NCBI RefSeq assembly: GCF_007990505.1
Contig: NZ_AP019822.1
Location: 1,488,001-1,552,000 of the forward strand
DNA from: Pseudoleptotrichia goodfellowii
GTDB lineage: Bacteria > Fusobacteriota > Fusobacteriia > Fusobacteriales > Leptotrichiaceae
Length of the DNA stretch: 64,000 nucleotides
Direction of reading: 5' to 3'
Both the position numbers and the translations under genes were made by a program. The notes under the pieces were generated by a model. The model was not told the DNA's origin. It searched no databases and saw only the letters and a list, made by a program, of their open reading frames with translations. Below, in pieces: positions 28,101 to 35,549 of the stretch. Positions within the stretch are counted from its first letter, which is position 1; each line of letters starts with the position of its first letter.

Positions 28101-29444
28101 TGTAAGCTGAGAATTTTCACCTGAAGCTTTTATTCCTGTTGTATATTTTCCTGCATCAACTTCTACAAGCCCTGTTGTTGTAATTTTTCTATTGTCATTC
28201 GCCTGTATTCCCGTACTTTTATCTCCCGAAACAAAAATATTTCCTTTATTTATTACATTTCCATTTTCAGTTTCACTACTTTCTTTAACAGCAACAATTC
28301 CTGTCGCACCTTCTGAAACATAAATTTTCCCGTTTTCACTATTTTCAAAATTTGCATTTCCTGCAGCCTGTATTCCGTAACTTTCTCCTGACGCTTTTAT
28401 CACACCGGTATTTACAGTTTTTTCTATCGGAACCGTATTTGTTTTCAGTATATTGATTCCGACAGATTTTCCGTCTGCATTTATAGTACCGCTATTTGTA
28501 AAATAACCTTTAGATATAACTCCTATCCCGTTATTATCAGCATTTATAATCCCAAAATTCAAAGCATTTCCATTTTGGTTGTTTATAAATATACCTTTGG
28601 CATTATATCCGCTGTAAGGATTTTTACCTGTTCCTTTAACATTTATTATTCCATAGTTTTCAAAAGAATTTTTATCTTCGGAATTTATATTTACTCCGAT
28701 TGCCTCGGATCCTGATGTCAATCTATTATTAGAAAATACATTTATTTGACCTTCATTTTTGAAAAATACTTTATTTTCCAAAGAAACTCCCGTTGCTTTA
28801 TCTCTTACTTCTATTACACCGTTATGATAAGAAGTTATATTGGCTTTTTTATTTTTATTTCCTGTTATTCCGATACTTTCTTGCCCTGTAACATTTATTT
28901 TCGCGTAATTCTCAAACTTTGAATTATTATAATTTAAAAATATTCCTTTTGCTTTATTTCCTACAGAAATTTCTCCTTTATTTTCCAATTCGGCAGTATT
29001 TGTAACGTTTATTCCTACTCCTTTAGCTCCTGAAATTTCAAGTATTCCTTCATTTCTGAATTTTCCTTTTTGAATGGAAATCAGCTCAAAATTAAAATTA
29101 CTTTTATTCTTTCCTTTAATAATTCCACGATTTATAACAAAATTATTATTTGTAATTCCGGAATTTATATTTATAATTTTCTTATTTTTGTTTTGAGAAT
29201 ACTCAATATCTATATTAACAGGACTGTCTGTATCCTCTTTTCCCAACAATATAGCATATTTTCCAGGTTGAATACTTATTACCGTATCCCCGTTCAAATC
29301 ATTCGGAGTTATAATTTTATTGGTTATCAAATGATTTCTTCGGGGATCAGTATTGTTGTTCTGATCAGGATATAATGTCGCATGTCCCTGATTACACATT
29401 AATATTGCTAAAAGTATGAAAAGTGACAATTTATTTTTCTTCAT
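25113..29444 (-). CDS. Autotransporter with a second, OmpG-like beta-barrel at the C-terminus
   Basis: 1443 residues. Signal peptide 1-22. Residues about 95-580 are a repetitive beta-helix passenger with repeating N-x-G-x-I and x-G-I-x motifs, followed by a linker to about 800. Residues about 850-1115 look like an ordinary autotransporter barrel (VYFGGYYNYNLNNKISFLTT and on to KITLGFEYKGNIF). A further 310 residues follow (about 1135-1443). They are again amphipathic beta strands and end in GINYSF, and they resemble the E. coli porin OmpG (DDRRFDSKNN, LRLPLGKGAWYE, terminal NYSF). The start has a duplicated ribosome-site unit. It lies in the GAG operon between PL8 and a binding protein. It may tether or bind polymer and provide a pore. 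Confidence 0.85.
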   Translation of the reverse strand: MKKNKLSLFILLAILMCNQGHATLYPDQNNNTDPRRNHLITNKIITPNDLNGDTVISIQPGKYAILLGKEDTDSPVNIDIEYSQNKNKKIININSGITNNNFVINRGIIKGKNKSNFNFELISIQKGKFRNEGILEISGAKGVGINVTNTAELENKGEISVGNKAKGIFLNYNNSKFENYAKINVTGQESIGITGNKNKKANITSYHNGVIEVRDKATGVSLENKVFFKNEGQINVFSNNRLTSGSEAIGVNINSEDKNSFENYGIINVKGTGKNPYSGYNAKGIFINNQNGNALNFGIINADNNGIGVISKGYFTNSGTINADGKSVGINILKTNTVPIEKTVNTGVIKASGESYGIQAAGNANFENSENGKIYVSEGATGIVAVKESSETENGNVINKGNIFVSGDKSTGIQANDNRKITTTGLVEVDAGKYTTGIKASGENSQLTNAGKIVHKGDEKNTSNAAVSQMKGTIENKGEIEVLSGKLSSGIAVGENSFGINSEAGKIKINEGTGIKIEKNGIGINKGEILLKNRTTTGISLSNSIFINDTGKIIGDEKGNAVISKPLTNNTVVLKNRNSVNGNIIGNTGIDTLFLENANIDRINVKKYNSLNLIGNSYIKNSEISLESHENAQKYSEDIKKSLERESYISNRTGTLTLEDSTLTLNKADSTPIYVNGNQIILKGKISLLFKGEGKEFSTSEYLGGIKVDGSQAKFEDTLVWAYRKKGNTDVVLSKNRYSDVNRNKNLNDFAEYLEAERNANKTNGDLDKVIGKMEMLKNKEDFNNALAQISGVVHSYVIDSVLQESELFKDLSLKKVFSRDITRNSPLNSVTHNIFYINDTGNLSGTIEAERKEKGVAGIWEKQIINDNKLGFIYGASKGDLNFKKNNAGNAHLETVYFGGYYNYNLNNKISFLTTVGTTYSHASIKREINIGNQNYKFNSSYPVITLGADSKIIYTPIEKNIFKVSIYGGIGFKRVFQGNINENREELPSRASNLTIKNSPVNEKYYNSVVPSIGINFEKAGLLFNKVYRFGIGAGYETETGNINKFKYYKLQGLNNEHKVKSANMKNVFFYNIDTVLGLTENLAITANYKHVKGKEYKSDKITLGFEYKGNIFKNNIFNSIVAKLSNSRKNSRWKKTLGFTLEAEDPSDRAYYYGNILSSGDYSKSADYKPLVWLTLSDTKSKISYYFEGYYKNNSMFQGKSSREDIISSSRLMAEMRYRNTFSKGNYGFSIGYKIENLKKPKNYPKKDYYVSKSGFHELKLDGNISYNLGNGLYFTGKTTGMIDFYYKGERKNQVDYKVENQYGFVYNGFSPKWKLQLMYFRDDRRFDSKNNVRKYVSEQLRSSVIYNFGNGDSVTFDLRLPLGKGAWYETAETKERKSEVYEYRYGIKYNKGIVPGLNIFASLAISEIKVKNTDEKSSKYGEKTRNHVFKPSIGINYSF

Positions 29445-29470
29445 TATAATTACCTTATTATAATTACCTT
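29443..29470 (-). repeat. Tandem 14-bp duplication of the ribosome-site/start region
   Basis: AAGGTAATTATAAT occurs twice in a row on the minus strand (29457-29470 and 29443-29456). The downstream copy runs into the real start codon (ATAATG), giving the autotransporter a Shine-Dalgarno AAGG twice, 14 bases apart. Perfect tandem copies at a start codon can slip and change translation strength. Confidence 0.7.
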
Positions 29471-29478
29471 TTCGATTT

Positions 29479-31044
29479 TTATTTTTTCATAAATCTTGCA
29501 TAAGCTGTTTTTTGTATTTCTTCAGCTCTTTTTAAGCCTATCTCGTTTAATCTTTTTACATAGTTATCCCAGTCTTTTTGTACATCTGAAACACCAAGTA
29601 TCCATTTTTGAGTCATTTCTTCAGTATACGCTCTTAATTGAGTGTCTATTTTCAAAAATTCTTTTGCTTCTTCTTTTGTATATTTCAATACAGGTAAATC
29701 ATCTTCTATTACATTGGATTTTATATATAAATCTACTGCCTCAGTTTGTCCCGATAATTGTTTTTCAGCTTCTGCATCCTGGAACATACCCAATCTGTAT
29801 TGTGCTCCTGTTGATCTTATTACTGCTAAAGGATTTTTTCCTTGAGGATCTTTTAATATTTTATCTGTAAATACAGGTTTTCCATCTACCATTTTGTAGT
29901 CTTCGCCTTCTATTCCGAAGTTCCAAAGTCTTCTTCCCGCTTCAGAATACCAGAAATCAAAATATTTTATCAATTCAACAGGATTTTTTGCTGCCGATGT
30001 TATTCCCCAACCTCCAATATATGTAGGTCTTACAAAAAATGTTTTATTATTTCCTTTATATTCAGGCGGTAACATAATTGAAAGATCAAATCCCGGTATT
30101 TTTGATGCTAATTTGTCATTATAAGTTCCTGTACTTGAAAACCAGTCATTTGTAAATCCTCCCAAATTATTGGAAAGCATGTAATCTCTCGAATTCATTC
30201 CTCTTGTAAATACTTCTTTATCTATAAGTCCTTCTTTATACCATTTTGCTAACTGTATCATTGCTTCTTTATAATTTTCCTGTGCAGGACCGAACTGTGG
30301 AGTTCCTTTATCATCATACCAAACTGCTCTCGCTTTAAATATATCAGTTAATCCCATCATTATTTTTCTTATTATATTTCCTCTTAAGAACAACGGTACT
30401 TCATCTTTTTTACCGTTCCCGTTAGGGTCTTTATCTCTGAAAGCCACAAGTACATTGTATAATTCATCTACTGTTTTAGGCTCCTGAAGATTTAATTTTT
30501 TCAACCAGTCTTTTCTTATGTAATATCCTTGAGTAGTTTTCAAATTAAAGTAATCATTATAATTAGGTATCATATATATATGCCCGTCAGCTGCTATTGC
30601 ATCTTTTTTGTATCTCGGATTTTCTTCAAAAAACTTTTTTATATTCGGAGCATGTTTATCTATCAAATCCTCCAAAGGAATAAGTCCGCCTTCCATTCCC
30701 AAATTTTCAAAATCCGAAACAAGTTCATATGCTACAATGTCCGGCAATTTCCCTGAAGAAAGCATTAAATTAAATCCCTGTACTTCATCACTTTGATTTT
30801 TTGAAGCTACACTTACAAGTTTTATATTTGTTTCTTCAAAAGCTTTTTTAAACACCGGCAATTCTCCGTCTATGGCTTTCCCTTGGAAAATAGCAAATAT
30901 CGTTACTTCTCTCGGTTTTTCCGTTATCAGATTTCCTGATAATTTTTTTCCGTTTCCTCCGTCCGAAGCAGATTTTTCATTTTTGCACGCTAATATAGCT
31001 GTTAAACAAATTAAAGTCATAATCAAAATCTTTTTTACTTTCAT
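29479..31044 (-). CDS. Glycosaminoglycan-disaccharide-type ABC substrate-binding lipoprotein, copy 2
   Basis: 521 residues; lipoprotein signal with Cys20 (LTAILACKN), low-complexity linker and the same Ca-loop DKDPNGNGKKDEVP as the paralog at 21143. It directly follows its two permeases, the gene order of LplB-LplC-LplA type importers, so this is the dedicated binding protein. By analogy with Smon0123 of Streptobacillus moniliformis it should bind unsaturated disaccharides from chondroitin or hyaluronan. Conserved blocks include DIVAYEL, PLEDLIDK, ADGHIYMIPNY and YYIRKDWLKKL. Confidence 0.92.
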   Translation of the reverse strand: MKVKKILIMTLICLTAILACKNEKSASDGGNGKKLSGNLITEKPREVTIFAIFQGKAIDGELPVFKKAFEETNIKLVSVASKNQSDEVQGFNLMLSSGKLPDIVAYELVSDFENLGMEGGLIPLEDLIDKHAPNIKKFFEENPRYKKDAIAADGHIYMIPNYNDYFNLKTTQGYYIRKDWLKKLNLQEPKTVDELYNVLVAFRDKDPNGNGKKDEVPLFLRGNIIRKIMMGLTDIFKARAVWYDDKGTPQFGPAQENYKEAMIQLAKWYKEGLIDKEVFTRGMNSRDYMLSNNLGGFTNDWFSSTGTYNDKLASKIPGFDLSIMLPPEYKGNNKTFFVRPTYIGGWGITSAAKNPVELIKYFDFWYSEAGRRLWNFGIEGEDYKMVDGKPVFTDKILKDPQGKNPLAVIRSTGAQYRLGMFQDAEAEKQLSGQTEAVDLYIKSNVIEDDLPVLKYTKEEAKEFLKIDTQLRAYTEEMTQKWILGVSDVQKDWDNYVKRLNEIGLKRAEEIQKTAYARFMKK

Positions 31045-31092
31045 TTTTTAATTCCTCCTGATTTTTTATATTATTTTTTTACATTTACTTTT

Positions 31093-31971
31093 TTATCCTT
31101 TTACTGCCCCTATTGCTACACCTTTTTTAAAGAATTTCTGTATAAAAGGATAAATTAACAATATCGGTATAAGAGATAGTACAATTACCGCATATATTAT
31201 TGTTTGTGGGGAAGTCAGACTTTCAGGCGTTATTAACTGAGTCGCTTCTCCTGCCATATTTTTTTCAACTATTAACTTTTTCAAAAATACTTGTAACGGT
31301 GCTTTTGCATCATCGGTTAACAGCACCATTGACCAGAAATATCCGTTCCAACGGGATATCGCATAAAATAACGAAACTGTTGTTATAGCTGATGTAGACA
31401 ACGGCAAATATATATGAGTCATTATTTTAAAATGTGATGCACCGTCGATTCTTGCTGATTCTTCCAATGATTTCGGCACAGCTTCAAAAAAAGTTTTTAA
31501 TATTATTACATTAAAAGTATTTATTGCAAATCCCAGTATTATTCCTGTATAACTGTTTATCAATCCTAAATCTCTGAAATTCAAATATTTAGGTATCATT
31601 CCCGGGTCGAACCACATTGTTACGACTACCAGTATAACTATAATTTTTCTGAATTTCAGCTCGGGTTTAGATAAAACATATGCTCCGCTTATTGTAAACA
31701 TCATACTTATTGTAGTTCCCACAACAGTTATAAATATTGAATTTGCATATGCTCTCCATATGCCTGGAATTGCTGCTGCACTTTTAAATGCTTCAAAATT
31801 AAATCCTTTAGGTAGTAATGTAACAGCTCCTGTCTCTATAAAGTACGGTTTGCTCACCGAAGCTGAAAATACATACACTATTGGATACAAAAACATCAAA
31901 GCAAAAACGGCTAACAGAATATAATTTATCGTATAAAATATTTTTTCATCAATTCCCGTTTTTATTTTCAT
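31093..31971 (-). CDS. ABC permease, LplC/YtcP type
   Basis: 292 residues from the ATG at 31971, which has AAAGGAG upstream; a longer frame reaching 32070 overlaps the previous gene and lacks such a site. Six membrane helices are expected, with the EAA loop ESARIDGASHFKIMTHIYLP near the middle and a conserved C-terminal end (FFKKGVAIGAVKG). It is one half of the membrane channel that takes GAG disaccharides from the binding proteins into the cytoplasm, paired with the permease 43 bases upstream. No dedicated ATPase is adjacent; the MsmK-type gene at 9658 would be the partner. Confidence 0.92.
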   Translation of the reverse strand: MKIKTGIDEKIFYTINYILLAVFALMFLYPIVYVFSASVSKPYFIETGAVTLLPKGFNFEAFKSAAAIPGIWRAYANSIFITVVGTTISMMFTISGAYVLSKPELKFRKIIVILVVVTMWFDPGMIPKYLNFRDLGLINSYTGIILGFAINTFNVIILKTFFEAVPKSLEESARIDGASHFKIMTHIYLPLSTSAITTVSLFYAISRWNGYFWSMVLLTDDAKAPLQVFLKKLIVEKNMAGEATQLITPESLTSPQTIIYAVIVLSLIPILLIYPFIQKFFKKGVAIGAVKG

Positions 31972-32014
31972 TTCGTTCTTCTCCTTTATTAAGTTTAATA
32001 TAATTTCCGAAAAT

Positions 32015-32929
32015 CTACCATAAACTTGAACTTGATACTTTTTTACTCCATTTATTTGCACTGTATACAAGTATAAATCCTACTAAAGCATTAAATAATC
32101 CTACTGCTGTTGCAAGTCCGAAATCCTGTTGCAACATTCCTGTTCTGTATACATATGTGCTTATAACATCTGATGTAGAGTAAGTTGCCGGTTGATAAAG
32201 AAGTAATACAGTTTCAAATGCTACATTTAGCATACTTCCTACTTTTAAAACAAGCATAATTACAATAGTAGGTATTATACCGGGAATTGTTATATATCTT
32301 AATTGTTTAAATTTATCCGCACCGTCGATTTTAGCAGCTTCATATAACTGTTCATCAATTGTCGTAAGTGCTGCCAAATATATAACTGCATTAAATCCTG
32401 TATTTTTCCATATGTTCAAGCCTGTAAAAATTCCTCTGAAATATTCAGGTTTGGATAAAAAGTATATCTTTCCCATTCCCAATTTTTCCAGCAAAAGATT
32501 AATTACTCCTGTACTTGGCGATAATATATTTATTGCAATTCCCGCTGCAACAACTATTGCTATAAAATAAGGTATAAATGAAGCTGTCTGAACAAAAGAT
32601 TTAAACAGTTTATTTTTAACTTCATTTAACATCAATGCCAGCATAATTGCGAAAGGAAATTCAAGAAATAAACTGTAGAGATTTATCATAAGTGTATTTT
32701 TTAAAGTCACATAAAAATACGGACTCGTTAAAAATTCAGTAAAATTTTTAAAGCCTACCCAGTCACTTCCGGAAATCCCCTTAAATAAGCTATAATCTTT
32801 AAAAGCTATTATCAAACCGTACATCGGTTTATACACAAATACTGCATACCATAAAATAAAAGGCAACAATAACAAATACAACGAAAGCTGTTCTTTATTA
32901 AATTTTGTTTTTTTGAGTTTTGCCCTCAT
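32015..32929 (-). CDS. ABC permease, LplB type
   Basis: 304 residues. It begins with a charged N-terminus and a first helix (LYLLLLPFILWYAVFVYKPMYG, a family hallmark with the following IAFKDYSLFKGI). The EAA loop (YEAAKIDGADKFKQLRYITIP) is in the second half. It follows a porin gene by 45 bases and precedes the LplC-type partner. The trio of two permeases and a long binding protein is that used for acidic oligosaccharides (alginate or GAG disaccharides). Confidence 0.92.
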   Translation of the reverse strand: MRAKLKKTKFNKEQLSLYLLLLPFILWYAVFVYKPMYGLIIAFKDYSLFKGISGSDWVGFKNFTEFLTSPYFYVTLKNTLMINLYSLFLEFPFAIMLALMLNEVKNKLFKSFVQTASFIPYFIAIVVAAGIAINILSPSTGVINLLLEKLGMGKIYFLSKPEYFRGIFTGLNIWKNTGFNAVIYLAALTTIDEQLYEAAKIDGADKFKQLRYITIPGIIPTIVIMLVLKVGSMLNVAFETVLLLYQPATYSTSDVISTYVYRTGMLQQDFGLATAVGLFNALVGFILVYSANKWSKKVSSSSLW

Positions 32930-32974
32930 TTTTTTCCTCCTGAAAATTTTTTATCATTTTTTTAAACTCAATTA

Positions 32975-34054
32975 TTATTTTACTGTCAAACCTATATTCA
33001 GTCCTGCTCTTACTTCATTAGTTTCTGTTGTTCTTTTATATCCGTAATTTTTTAATCCTCTATTATTTTTATCTTTCAGTGTTGCTCTTTGTAAAACTCT
33101 GTATTTTACAAAAGGACTTATTGATACTTTTCCTACTCCTGTTTCAAAGCTTTTTGAATATCCCAACTCTGTCCATACAGAAATTGTATTTTTATATCCT
33201 GTTTTAGCAGTATGTTTTTCCCATTCATTATCTGCAGAAATACTTCCTGTAAATCCTGCAAATGTCGGAGTAGTATATTTTATTCCTGCTACATATACTA
33301 ATTTAACACTTGATTTTGCTTCTTTTCCTGTAGCGGCAATTTTACCGTGGGGATCTCTGAATTTATTTTTTAAATCTATCCAGTAATTTACTTTTCCTAC
33401 TTTTCCCTGATAAATATTTCCGTTTGTTCTGAATCTTGCATTTAATCCCCAACCGTCAGTCTTTCCTCCTTCAAATCCTGAACCGCTTAAATAATATTCT
33501 CCGTTTTTTTCTCCGTTACTTTTAAAGTATACTGCCTCTAAAGTAGTAGTAATATTTTGTCCGAAAAGTTTCATTCCGAATGTAGGCCCGAAATATATTT
33601 CATTGGAAATCCCTGCTGTTTTTTTCGATTCATTCTTTTTATATTTCATAGAAGATTTATGTAACCATCCTAAAGTTGTCGTTGTTTCCAAATTTCCTAT
33701 ATTGATTTTTTTGCTGAATTCCAAATTATTTTCCCACGATTCTTTTTTTATATTGTTTCTTTTTCCTTTTTGGAAAGTACTGTCATTATCATGTATAATA
33801 TTAAATTTAGAATCGATTCCCCACTCATCGGATAATTTCAATTCTCCTGAAACAATATTTCTCCATCTTGCAAAAGTTTTATTATTGGATTTAAAGCCTG
33901 CATTTCCTATATTATTTGCTTCATTTCCGTCTTTATCTGTCCATGCCTGTCTATACTCAGTAGTTACTCTGATATTTTTAAGTACATCCTGATTTCCGTA
34001 CACCACACCTGAAATTACAGTCATTAAAGCTGTTAATCCTATAATCTTTTTCAT
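32975..34054 (-). CDS. Outer-membrane beta-barrel protein, oligosaccharide porin-like
   Basis: 359 residues with a signal peptide (cleavage after about residue 20, VVYGN). The rest is alternating polar and aromatic residues in about 12-16 predicted strands (IRVTTEYRQAW, ISVWTELGYSKSF and similar), like KdgM/OmpG-type porins. It ends in Lys rather than Phe, unusual for an outer-membrane barrel, although the last strand (EVRAGLNIGLTVK) is amphipathic. As first gene of the unit with the disaccharide ABC importer it probably lets lyase products through the outer membrane. Confidence 0.75.
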   Translation of the reverse strand: MKKIIGLTALMTVISGVVYGNQDVLKNIRVTTEYRQAWTDKDGNEANNIGNAGFKSNNKTFARWRNIVSGELKLSDEWGIDSKFNIIHDNDSTFQKGKRNNIKKESWENNLEFSKKINIGNLETTTTLGWLHKSSMKYKKNESKKTAGISNEIYFGPTFGMKLFGQNITTTLEAVYFKSNGEKNGEYYLSGSGFEGGKTDGWGLNARFRTNGNIYQGKVGKVNYWIDLKNKFRDPHGKIAATGKEAKSSVKLVYVAGIKYTTPTFAGFTGSISADNEWEKHTAKTGYKNTISVWTELGYSKSFETGVGKVSISPFVKYRVLQRATLKDKNNRGLKNYGYKRTTETNEVRAGLNIGLTVK

Positions 34055-34100
34055 TCAATATTCCTCCTATATAATTTTTTAATTTCCAATATCCAATACA

Positions 34101-34128
34101 AGTATATCCCGACAAATCAATTTGTAAA
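34101..34128 (-). promoter_or_regulatory. Promoter of the porin-ABC-autotransporter-PL8 operon
   Basis: Minus-strand -35 TTTACA (34123-34128), 16-base spacer and -10 TATACT (34101-34106), about 45 bases before the porin start. It lies downstream of the anSME terminator, so a new transcript probably begins here. Confidence 0.6.
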
Positions 34129-34276
34129 TCTGTAATTTTATATATACATTTTTCTATTTCTGCTTTTTCCCCTTTATTTCCAAGTGTTTTTTATTACAAA
34201 AAATAAAAGATATTCATTTTTCTATCTGCTATTTTATTGATTTTTTTCTCATATCATTATAAAAATTATTTTACAT

Positions 34277-34317
34277 AAAAAAACTATCTCAAATAAGATT
34301 TAACTTATTCAAGATAG
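34277..34317 (-). terminator. Rho-independent terminator after anSME
   Basis: CTATCTTGAATAAG pairs with CTTATTTGAGATAG (34304-34317 and 34284-34297) over 14 positions including two G-U pairs, around a 6-base loop, and is followed by seven Ts on the minus strand. It ends the agaS-to-anSME unit 14 bases after the anSME stop codon. Confidence 0.8.
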
Positions 34318-34330
34318 ATTATAAATTATT

Positions 34331-35476
34331 TCATTTTTGAAGATTCTTAACATTTTCATATCTTATTTTTCTTGTTATTTTTGCAACTTCAATCAATTTT
34401 TCTAAATTCTTTCCGAAAAAATTCATATATGCATCACAAAACTTATTTTCGTATAGATTTTCAGTACCGTCAAAGTTTTTATATCTTCTGCAGCCGCTTC
34501 TGCAAATTTTAAGATACTTGCATTTTTTACACTTTTCACTCATTTTTAAAGAAGATGTATAAAATTTTACTGCATTTTCACTGAAAAGTATATTTTCAAA
34601 TTTATCATTTACTATATTTCCTATTTTGTATTCATCCAACACATAAAAATCACAGGGGTATATATCTCCGTTTGATTCAACAACTCCGTTTACACTGCAA
34701 AACCCCATCATATCACAGGCTTCGGGCGGTTCTCCCAGAAGTATTCTTATTAAATTATCAAAATATCTTATACTTATAAAGTTACCCTTTATAAAATCTT
34801 CGTACCATAAAGAAAAAGTATCATTTAAAAATATTCCGTAATCTTTTGCTGTCAATGTATAGTTTTCTTCATTTTTTTTATTAAAATTATCAATACATGG
34901 AATAAACTGCATATATCTGAAATTTTTTTCTTTAAAAAAATTATAAACTTTTTTTCCATTCTTAGCTACAAGTTTGTTTATGACGCATAAAACATTAAAT
35001 TCAATATTATTATTCTTCAGTAATTCTGCTCCTTTAATAACTTGCTCGAAAGTTCCTTTGTTCTTTGCACTTAATCTGAAAACATCATGTATTTCTTTAT
35101 ATCCGTCTATAGATATTCCTATGAGATAATCATATTTTTTATACAGCTCTATCCATTCTCTATTCAGCAAAGTTCCGTTAGTTTGCATAAAAAATGCCGT
35201 ACGAATATTATTTTTATTATATATTTCAACATACTCATGGAATTTCCTGTAATATTCTATTCCTACAAGTGTAGGCTCCCCCCCCTGAAACATAAAATTA
35301 ACAATCGTATCTGCATATGCAAAAGCTTCTTTTACAAGCTTTTCCAGCACATCAAACTTCATAGGTCCGTAATTTTTTATAATTCTGTTATCTGCCACGT
35401 CATAATAAAAACAATATTTACATCTCAAATTACATCCGCTCGAATAAGGTTTTATCAGTAAGTTTAATGCCCTCAT
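34331..35476 (-). CDS. Anaerobic sulfatase-maturating enzyme (radical SAM/SPASM)
   Basis: 381 residues from the ATG at 35476 (a GTG at 35488 in the same frame has no visible ribosome site). The radical SAM cluster motif is CNLRCKYC (Cys15, 19, 22), followed by FQGGEPTL and the SPASM-type C-terminus with many cysteines (CSVNGVVESNGDIYPCDFY, CKKCKYLKICRSGC) for two extra iron-sulfur clusters. It oxidises the active Cys of the sulfatases to formylglycine in the cytoplasm without oxygen. All three sulfatases here have Cys-type motifs, as anSME accepts. It follows a sulfatase gene by about 75 bases and is closed by a strong terminator. Confidence 0.95.
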   Translation of the reverse strand: MRALNLLIKPYSSGCNLRCKYCFYYDVADNRIIKNYGPMKFDVLEKLVKEAFAYADTIVNFMFQGGEPTLVGIEYYRKFHEYVEIYNKNNIRTAFFMQTNGTLLNREWIELYKKYDYLIGISIDGYKEIHDVFRLSAKNKGTFEQVIKGAELLKNNNIEFNVLCVINKLVAKNGKKVYNFFKEKNFRYMQFIPCIDNFNKKNEENYTLTAKDYGIFLNDTFSLWYEDFIKGNFISIRYFDNLIRILLGEPPEACDMMGFCSVNGVVESNGDIYPCDFYVLDEYKIGNIVNDKFENILFSENAVKFYTSSLKMSEKCKKCKYLKICRSGCRRYKNFDGTENLYENKFCDAYMNFFGKNLEKLIEVAKITRKIRYENVKNLQK

Positions 35477-35549
35477 ATATTTCACCACTTATTTTGTATT
35501 CGTAATTTATGTTTAATGAAATGAATAAAAGTAACTTTTATCGGAATAA

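Noticed and set aside
31971-32070. Longer start for the LplC-type permease
   Set aside because: The extension overlaps the preceding permease gene and has no ribosome site, while the ATG at 31971 has AAAGGAG.
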